Source: a bacterium (GTDB lineage Bacteria > Eremiobacterota > Eremiobacteria > Baltobacterales > Baltobacteraceae). Taken from it: a stretch of DNA of 24,827 bases. Under the pieces are notes generated by a model. It did no database searches and was not told the origin of the DNA. It saw only the letters and a program-made list of their open reading frames with translations. Both the position numbers and the translations under genes were made by a program. How positions within the stretch are numbered: the stretch's first letter is position 1; each line of letters opens with the position of its first letter. Shown piece by piece: positions 19,806-24,827 of this stretch. The stretch is taken from contig JAJYHP010000017.1 in NCBI GenBank assembly GCA_021784715.1, positions 1 through 24,827 on the forward strand. Direction: 5' to 3'.

Positions 19806-20909
19806 GTGGTTGAGAAAGAGTCCAGCGTGAAGGGCCTCGGTCCGGGCTTTTGGCCGTTTACGGGCCTCCTCACGTTGCTTGCGATAGCAAATATTTATTT
19901 CTGGGCCGTTACGCCGCTCTCGCGCTGGATGCCGACGGCGGTGACCGTCGCGACGCAGATCGACGAGCTCTTCCGCGTCTTCCTCGCGGTCGGGATCGCG
20001 CTCTTCATCTACATTCTCGGTTACGCCATCTTTTTCTCGATCGTCTTCCGCGCGCGAAAAGACGATCCGCCCGACGCGCTCGGCGTGCAAATCCACGACA
20101 ACCACAAGCTCGAACTCTGGTGGACGGTCCTTCCGACGATTGCGGTCATCCTCATTTCTTGGGCGAGCGTTCGCGTTTGGTTCCCGATTCAAATCGCCTC
20201 GGCGTCGACGCCGGCGGGCCTGGTCGTCGAATCGATCGGGCACCAGTGGTTCTACACGTTCCGCTATCCCGGCATCAACGGAGAAGTCACCGGGAACATG
20301 CACCTCCCGGTCGGAGAGCCGGTGACGCTCAACGTCAGCTCCGAAGACGTGATTCATTCGTTCTGGGTTCCGGCGATGCGACTGAAGCAAGATATGGTTC
20401 CGGGGCTCATCAACGTGATGCGCTTCACCACCGACCGCGTCGGTCGTTACCGCATCATCTGCACCGAATTCTGCGGCGTCGAACACGGCGTCATGAACAA
20501 ACAATATCTCGTGATCGAACCGAAGGCGCAGTTCGCCGCGTGGTACCACAGCTGGCAAGTGAAGAACGCGACCGCGAGCAACGCATTGCCGCAGATCTCG
20601 TCGGCGCCGATCGATCTCAGCGACGGTTCGGCGGCCGCCGGCCAGGTGCTCTTCTCGCAGAAGTGCTCGGCCTGTCACGCCATCGCGCCGTTCTCGAAAC
20701 GCATCGTCGGCCCGGGCCTCAAGGGCGTACTGCACGATCCGGCGCATCCCAATTTGCTCAGCGGCAAGCCGGCGACCCCGGCGAACGTCGCCGATATTCT
20801 CCAGCACGGTCTGCAAGGTTCGTACGGCCAGATGCCGACTCAGGTGCAGAACGCGCTCACCGACAAAGACATCGCAAACCTCGTAGCCTACCTCAACACG
20901 TTGAAGTAG
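19806..20909 (+). CDS. ctaC: Cytochrome c oxidase subunit II with fused C-terminal cytochrome c (caa3 type)
   Basis: 367 residues from GTG 19806, or eight more from ATG 19782. Three hydrophobic helices lie at the N-terminus; the first may act as signal/anchor and the next two are the standard subunit II hairpin (FLAVGIALFIYILGYAIFF; WWTVLPTIAVILISW). The CuA cupredoxin domain has all ligands: His in SEDVIHSFWVP, then the CTEFCGVEHGVM box with two Cys, Glu, His and Met. The C-terminal ~90 residues are a class I cytochrome c with CSACH for haem attachment and a Met in GQMPTQ as axial ligand. This fused form accepts electrons directly and feeds CuA. First gene of the oxidase operon; 13 nt precede the subunit I gene. 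Confidence 0.95.
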   Translation: MVEKESSVKGLGPGFWPFTGLLTLLAIANIYFWAVTPLSRWMPTAVTVATQIDELFRVFLAVGIALFIYILGYAIFFSIVFRARKDDPPDALGVQIHDNHKLELWWTVLPTIAVILISWASVRVWFPIQIASASTPAGLVVESIGHQWFYTFRYPGINGEVTGNMHLPVGEPVTLNVSSEDVIHSFWVPAMRLKQDMVPGLINVMRFTTDRVGRYRIICTEFCGVEHGVMNKQYLVIEPKAQFAAWYHSWQVKNATASNALPQISSAPIDLSDGSAAAGQVLFSQKCSACHAIAPFSKRIVGPGLKGVLHDPAHPNLLSGKPATPANVADILQHGLQGSYGQMPTQVQNALTDKDIANLVAYLNTLK

Positions 20910-20922
20910 CGGGAGAAAGATC

Positions 20923-22602
20923 ATGGCAGTAGCAGCAACTCACGTCGGCGGCGGTATCGCCGACCACGTCCACCCGGAGCCGCAGGGCTTTATCCGGCGA
21001 TACGTATTCTCGATCGATCACAAGATCATCGGCATACAGTATCTCATCACCGGCTTTATCTTTCTCGTGCTCGCCGGTCTTCTCGCCGAGGTCATCCGCA
21101 CGCAGCTAATGAACGCGAACGGCGGCTTCGTCAGCAACAACACCTATAACGAAGTCTATTCGGTCCACGGTAGCGCGATGGTCTGGCTCGTCGTCATTCC
21201 TCTCATGACCGGCGCCTTCGGCAACTTCGTGATGCCGCTCCAGCTCGGCGCGCGCGACGTGGCATTCCCGTGGCTGAACATGATCAGCTTCTGGATGTTT
21301 CCGGTCGCCGGGTTGATGCTCTTCAGCTCGTTCCTCATGGGCGCGCCGGTCGCCGGCTGGACCGAGTACCCGCCGATGTCGCTGCAAGGCGAGGCGGGCA
21401 CATCGATGTGGTGCGCCGCGATCTTCTTGGTCGGTATCAGCTCGACGTTGACCGGTATGAACTTCATGGTGACGATCCTCAAGATGCGCGCGCCGGGCAT
21501 GACCCTCACGCGCATGCCGCTCTTCGTCTGGGCGCAGTTGGCGACCGCACCGCTCTCGATGGTCGCAACGACCGCGCTCGCGGGCGCGCTCGCCGCGCTC
21601 TTCATGGAGCGTCAGTTCGGCGTGCCGTTCTTCGACCCAACTAAAGGCGGCAGCCCGCTGCTCTGGCAGCACATGTTCTGGTTCTACTCGCACCCCGCCG
21701 TCTACATCATGATTCTTCCGGCGTTCGGAATGATCTCGGAGATTCTGCCGACCTTCGCGCGGAAACCGATCTTCGGCTACAAGATGATCGCGTTCTCCTC
21801 GGTAACGATCGCGCTCGCGGGCTTCATGGTCTGGGCGCATCACATGTTCACCTCGGGGCTCGCGCCGTTCATGCAGCTTCCGTTCATGTTGCTGACGTTC
21901 GTCATCGCGGTGCCGACCGGCGTCAAGATCTTCTCGTGGATCACCACGCTCTGGGGTGGAAAGATCCACTTCACCAGCGCGATGCTCTTCGCGATCGGCT
22001 TCGTGGTGCTCTTCGCACTCGGCGGCATCACCGGCATCTTCCTCGCCTCGGTCCCGACCGATCTCCACCTCCACGGAACCTATTTCGTGGTCGCGCATTT
22101 CCACTACGTGCTCGTCGGCGGCAGCCTCATGGGGATCTTCGCCGGCTTCTATTATTGGTTCCCGAAGATGTCGGGGCGCATGATGAACGAGACGCTCGGC
22201 AAGTGGCATTTCTGGCTTTTCGTCGCCGGCTTTAACGGCACGTTCTTGCCGATGCACTGGCTCGGGTTCGAAGGAATGCCGCGTCGCGTCGCCGTCTACG
22301 ACCCGCAGTTCCAGTTCTGGAATCGGGTGGAATCGGTCTCGTCCTACGTGATGACGTTCGCGATCTTGCTCTTCTTCGTGAATATTCTCGTGAGTCTGCG
22401 GCGCGGCAAGAAGGCCGGCCCGAATCCCTGGAAGGCGCGTACGCTCGAGTGGCAGATTCCCTCGCCGCCGCATTACTACAACTTCAAGCACGTGCCGACC
22501 GTCTACGGCCTGCCCTACGATTTCAGCGAGCCGCTCCCGTATCGCGGGCTCGAAGACGAACTTACCGATGCCCCCGCTCCGGTTCCGGCCGGCGCTCACT
22601 GA
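20923..22602 (+). CDS. ctaD: Cytochrome c oxidase subunit I (haem-copper oxidase, A2 subtype)
   Basis: 559 residues with 12 membrane helices, start ATG 20923 behind GGGAGAAAG. Haem and copper ligands are present: His in EVYSVHGSAM, the HPAVY motif (His257-Tyr261, the cross-linked CuB ligand pair), WAHHMFTSG, and HFHYVLVGG. The K-channel lysine is in TGVKIFSW and the D-channel entry Asp in LGARDVAFP. The glutamate normally found as HPEVY is Ala here, and the preceding residues are Tyr255-Ser256, the YS motif that marks A2-type oxidases such as those of Thermus and Rhodothermus. It reduces O2 to water and pumps protons. Confidence 0.97.
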   Translation: MAVAATHVGGGIADHVHPEPQGFIRRYVFSIDHKIIGIQYLITGFIFLVLAGLLAEVIRTQLMNANGGFVSNNTYNEVYSVHGSAMVWLVVIPLMTGAFGNFVMPLQLGARDVAFPWLNMISFWMFPVAGLMLFSSFLMGAPVAGWTEYPPMSLQGEAGTSMWCAAIFLVGISSTLTGMNFMVTILKMRAPGMTLTRMPLFVWAQLATAPLSMVATTALAGALAALFMERQFGVPFFDPTKGGSPLLWQHMFWFYSHPAVYIMILPAFGMISEILPTFARKPIFGYKMIAFSSVTIALAGFMVWAHHMFTSGLAPFMQLPFMLLTFVIAVPTGVKIFSWITTLWGGKIHFTSAMLFAIGFVVLFALGGITGIFLASVPTDLHLHGTYFVVAHFHYVLVGGSLMGIFAGFYYWFPKMSGRMMNETLGKWHFWLFVAGFNGTFLPMHWLGFEGMPRRVAVYDPQFQFWNRVESVSSYVMTFAILLFFVNILVSLRRGKKAGPNPWKARTLEWQIPSPPHYYNFKHVPTVYGLPYDFSEPLPYRGLEDELTDAPAPVPAGAH

Positions 22603-22629
22603 TCGCGTTTCCGAGGAAAGGTAGTAACG

Positions 22630-23256
22630 GTGGCAGTCGCCTCACTTCCCCATCAGCATGCCGAACACGCCGAGGGCGGCGTCGATCGTTTTTACGAAGA
22701 GACGCGCGACCTGCGGTTGACGGGCTTCCTGTTTTTCCTGTTCAGCGACGTCGTGCTGTTCTCGGCGTTCATCTTCGCCTATCTCTATCTTCGGAATAGC
22801 GGCCAGTCGTGGCCGCCGCCGGGGATCGCCCGGCTCGACGTTGCGTTCGCGGCGTGGAACTCCGTGGTGCTCTTCGGCTCCGGGGCGACGATGCATTACG
22901 CGCTCGAGAACTGGAAGCACGGGAACTTCAACAAATACGCGGGTTTGCTGATCGCGACGATCGTGCTCGGCATCGCCTTCCTCGGCGGCCAAGCGTACGA
23001 GTACACGCATCTCTATTTCGTCGATAAAATCTCGTGGGCGGGGAGCGGAATCTTCGGCGCCTCGTTCTTCACGCTGACCGGCATGCACGGGTTCCACGTC
23101 GCCGTCGGCGTCGTCTACCTCACCGTGTTGCTGTTGCAATCGATCCACGGCGTCTATACCAAAGACAAGTATTTCGGCCTCACCGCCGGTACGTTGTACT
23201 GGCATTTCGTCGACATCATCTGGGTCGTGCTTTTCTCGATCTTTTACCTCATCTAA
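22630..23256 (+). CDS. ctaE: Cytochrome c oxidase subunit III
   Basis: 208 residues from the GTG at 22630, which has a GAGGAAAGG ribosome-binding site. Five membrane helices, the short form of subunit III without the two N-terminal helices of mitochondrial-type proteins. Recognisable parts are FYEETRDLRLTGFLFFLFSDVVLFSAFIF, TGMHGFHVAVGVVYL and a C-terminal YWHFVDIIWVVLFSIFYLI, which is the family signature. It binds subunit I and stabilises proton uptake and turnover; it has no cofactor. Confidence 0.95.
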   Translation: MAVASLPHQHAEHAEGGVDRFYEETRDLRLTGFLFFLFSDVVLFSAFIFAYLYLRNSGQSWPPPGIARLDVAFAAWNSVVLFGSGATMHYALENWKHGNFNKYAGLLIATIVLGIAFLGGQAYEYTHLYFVDKISWAGSGIFGASFFTLTGMHGFHVAVGVVYLTVLLLQSIHGVYTKDKYFGLTAGTLYWHFVDIIWVVLFSIFYLI

Positions 23257-23268
23257 GGAGCCACGAAC

Positions 23269-23487
23269 GTGACCGGTTCAATGATCGCCAATATCGAACG
23301 GGCCGGCGCCATCGCCGGCGGTATCGTCGTGTTCTTCGTCTCGGTCGTCGCGTTAAAGAACGACTGGAAGACGCCGGGGCTCGACAACCAGTTCTTCAAA
23401 ATCATGTTGGCGCTGCTGGCGTTCGGGGCGCTCATCGCGCTGCTCGCCGGAGCGCACGTTCTCGGTAACTTTGGAAAGGCGGCCTGA
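23269..23487 (+). CDS. Small two-helix membrane protein of the oxidase operon (72 aa)
   Basis: Starts at GTG 23269 with AAGGAG at a good distance; an ATG four codons on is the alternative. Two hydrophobic helices (residues ~13-30 and ~43-66) are joined by a polar loop with KNDWKTPGLDNQ. I do not recognise the family. Position directly after subunit III is where subunit IV (CtaF, CoxD-like) is found in many oxidase operons, so an accessory subunit or assembly factor is likely, but this is by position only. Confidence 0.65.
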   Translation: MTGSMIANIERAGAIAGGIVVFFVSVVALKNDWKTPGLDNQFFKIMLALLAFGALIALLAGAHVLGNFGKAA

Positions 23488-23491
23488 CGCC

Positions 23492-23677
23492 ATGCACGAA
23501 AAACCCGAAACCATCGATTTTTCCAGCGTCCCGCAATCGGGCGGTATCCCGAAATCCGTCGTCGCGCTGGTGGTGTTCGGCGTGATCGCCGTCTTTTCGA
23601 TCGGCGCCGGAGTGATTCTGAACGCGGGCTTCCACCACGTGTGGCCCTCGCTGGAATCGTTACGAATCAAGCTCTAA
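23492..23677 (+). CDS. Small one-helix membrane protein, last gene of the oxidase operon (61 aa)
   Basis: ATG at 23492, 4 nt after the previous stop. An N-terminal polar segment (MHEKPETIDFSSVPQSGG) precedes one helix (VVALVVFGVIAVFSIGAGVIL) and a short tail. No family recognised. Operon position suggests an oxidase accessory subunit. It is convergent with the next gene, 19 nt away, and no terminator hairpin is obvious in that gap. Confidence 0.6.
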   Translation: MHEKPETIDFSSVPQSGGIPKSVVALVVFGVIAVFSIGAGVILNAGFHHVWPSLESLRIKL

Positions 23678-23696
23678 CGGCTCGTCGGGCGGTTTG

Positions 23697-24287
23697 CTAG
23701 TCGCGTCGCGGCGCGATGCCGATCGCGAGCCACGGTAGCTCGCCGTCGGGTAGGACCCCGGTCGGCACCCCATCGATCCGATGGATGCCGGCGTATCTCG
23801 AGAATTCGAGATGCGCCGGTATCATTGCGGGCTCCAAATCTTTGCTGCCGAGAAATTCCCATTCGCAGGCGACGCTTCGGTCTTCGAAGAGTGCCGCAAC
23901 GTATCCCGATGAATCCTCGCTGGATCGCTCGTCGGGACCGCGATAGCGGACGTAGCCATCGAGGATGAAGATGGGCTTAAACGTCTGCAGATACGCGATG
24001 AACGGTGCGACGAGCACCGCGACGAAATACGCCGCGAAGGCGATGGCGCCGATGCCGAAGATCCACGCAATCTTGATGAGATCGCGATCCGAGGCGACGT
24101 GCTCCGAGCGCCACACGATCCCCCACGTCAGAAATGCCATGAAGAGCGTGCCCAGAAACGGCTCGATCGCGATCGCCAAGCGCCCGCTCAATCCCCGCCA
24201 GACGATGCGCCGCTCGCGCTCGGTCCACGCGCGATGGGCGAGGTGGCGGGAACTGCGGACGAACCGCGGCGCGCGCATGGGAGACAT
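23697..24287 (-). CDS. Membrane protein of unknown function with two helices (196 aa)
   Basis: Start at ATG 24287, with AGAGGG ideally placed (TAGAGGGCCTATG on the coding strand), rejecting a longer start at 24401 inside the upstream gene. An N-terminal basic segment is followed by two helices (~46-66 and ~79-104: PFLGTLFMAFLTWGIVW; AWIFGIGAIAFAAYFVAVLVAPF) and a soluble C-terminal half (~105-196). I do not recognise a domain; the topology could present the C-terminal part to the cytoplasm. Its ribosome-binding site overlaps the stop of the AidB-like gene, so both are probably on one transcript. Confidence 0.65.
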   Translation of the reverse strand: MSPMRAPRFVRSSRHLAHRAWTERERRIVWRGLSGRLAIAIEPFLGTLFMAFLTWGIVWRSEHVASDRDLIKIAWIFGIGAIAFAAYFVAVLVAPFIAYLQTFKPIFILDGYVRYRGPDERSSEDSSGYVAALFEDRSVACEWEFLGSKDLEPAMIPAHLEFSRYAGIHRIDGVPTGVLPDGELPWLAIGIAPRRD

Positions 24288-24294
24288 AGGCCCT

Positions 24295-24827
24295 CTATGA
24301 AACAGGCGCGGCTCGCTCGACGATGCGCCCGAACGGAATTTTTGCCGAGATCGCGCCGAAGATGCTACTCCGTTCGCCGAAGCGCGTCTCGATGAACGCA
24401 TCGGCGACCTCGTCGGGCGAATGGCGTCGCATCAGCGCTGCTTGCCAGAGGAGCGCCAGACGCTCGACCAGCACGCGCACGCTTCCTTCGAGCTCCTCGG
24501 GGGCGCTGGAGAGATAGCGTTCGACGAGCGCGAACGCGTCGCGCACCCGCGCGTCGTCGCGGATCGGTTCGTACTCGGCGCGGAGCGCTTCGATGCTCTC
24601 GGGCTCCTTGCGGAGGACGCGCAAGATGTCGAGCGCGTTGATATTCCCCGAGCCCTCCCACACGGAATTGACCGGCACCTCGCGATAGAGCCGCGGCATG
24701 ACCGACTCTTCGACGTAACCGTTTCCGCCGAGCGCTTCGATCGCTTCGCCGACGTGCGCGACCGCGCGTTTGCAGACCCAGAACTTTCCGATGCCGGTTC
24801 CAATCCGCTTCAACACCGCGGCGTGTC
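24295..24827 (-). CDS. Acyl-CoA dehydrogenase family protein, AidB-like, C-terminal part (truncated by window edge)
   Basis: The last ~177 residues are visible and the frame stays open to the right edge; an internal GTG at 24816 is not the true start. The visible part is the C-terminal helical bundle of an acyl-CoA dehydrogenase. KFWVCKR, EALGGNGYVEESVMPRLYRE and PVNSVWEGSGNINALDILR match the AidB/isovaleryl-CoA-dehydrogenase-like branch, where AidB of E. coli is part of the response to alkylating agents. The N-terminal FAD and substrate regions are outside the window, so catalytic status cannot be judged. Seven nucleotides separate it from the downstream membrane protein gene. Confidence 0.9.
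   Translation of the reverse strand, partial: HAAVLKRIGTGIGKFWVCKRAVAHVGEAIEALGGNGYVEESVMPRLYREVPVNSVWEGSGNINALDILRVLRKEPESIEALRAEYEPIRDDARVRDAFALVERYLSSAPEELEGSVRVLVERLALLWQAALMRRHSPDEVADAFIETRFGERSSIFGAISAKIPFGRIVERAAPVS

Noticed and set aside
19704..20924. A 406-codon open frame antisense to oxidase subunit II
   Set aside because: Same cause; the plus-strand frame has unambiguous CuA and cytochrome c motifs.
21106..22599. A 497-codon open frame antisense to oxidase subunit I
   Set aside because: Shadow frame caused by high GC; the translation is rich in Arg, His, Glu and Asp with no recognisable domain.

Overview
The window is high-GC bacterial chromosome, densely packed, with frequent 4-base gene overlaps (ATGA, GTGA) and several GTG starts. 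It has no rRNA, tRNA, phage, IS or CRISPR features. It encodes an aa3/caa3-type respiratory oxidase, so the host respires oxygen. The mix of genes (ECF sigma/RskA pair, FecR-domain secreted proteins, a GH20/amino-sugar cluster, an oxidase subunit II fused to cytochrome c) would fit an uncultivated soil lineage such as Eremiobacterota (WPS-2) or a neighbouring phylum. That placement is a guess from gene style, not from a marker gene.

Layout. (1) 3-2002: the tail of a GMC oxidoreductase overlaps convergently with a CrtI/carotenoid-isomerase-like FAD enzyme, followed by a 61-residue membrane protein. (2) 2003-2269: a gene-free stretch built from short direct and inverted repeats resembling REP elements. 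(3) 2270-7248, minus strand, one probable six-gene operon: two paralogous secreted FecR-domain proteins, a membrane-anchored class III cyclase homologue that has lost catalytic residues, an ECF sigma factor, a zinc-finger/RskA anti-sigma factor and a GNAT acetyltransferase. This looks like an envelope-stress or surface-sensing regulon. (4) 7369-14831, plus strand, divergent from it: a secreted GH20-type hexosaminidase, a permease fused to a C-terminal PDZ-like domain, an M20 dipeptidase, and a hydantoinase/oxoprolinase A protein whose conserved N-terminus lacks any ATG/GTG/TTG start. (5) 14862-16328, minus: an APC-family amino-acid permease. (6) 16431-19682, plus: an FAD-dependent oxidoreductase, a 100-residue HEXXH protein, a BadF-type sugar kinase and NanE epimerase. 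(7) 19806-23677, plus: cytochrome c oxidase genes for subunits II (with fused cytochrome c), I and III, then two small membrane proteins. (8) 23697 to the right edge, minus: an AidB-like acyl-CoA dehydrogenase (partial) and a two-helix membrane protein.

How the genes may work together. Blocks 4-6 read as scavenging of N-acetylated amino sugars and short peptides. The hexosaminidase would release amino sugars outside the cytoplasm. The permeases would import sugar or amino acids. The dipeptidase would cut peptides, and the kinase plus NanE would feed amino-sugar 6-phosphates into GlcNAc-6-P metabolism. Peptidoglycan or glycoprotein debris is a reasonable substrate source, but the substrate is inferred. 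Block 7 is a self-contained terminal oxidase operon of the A2 subtype.

The most unusual items are the permease-PDZ fusion with a perfect 15-bp-stem hairpin inside its coding sequence, the degenerate cyclase placed with FecR proteins and an ECF/RskA pair, the minimal HEXXH protein next to amino-sugar genes, the apparent CTG start of the HyuA-like gene, and the repeat cluster whose hairpin arms vary in a compensatory way.
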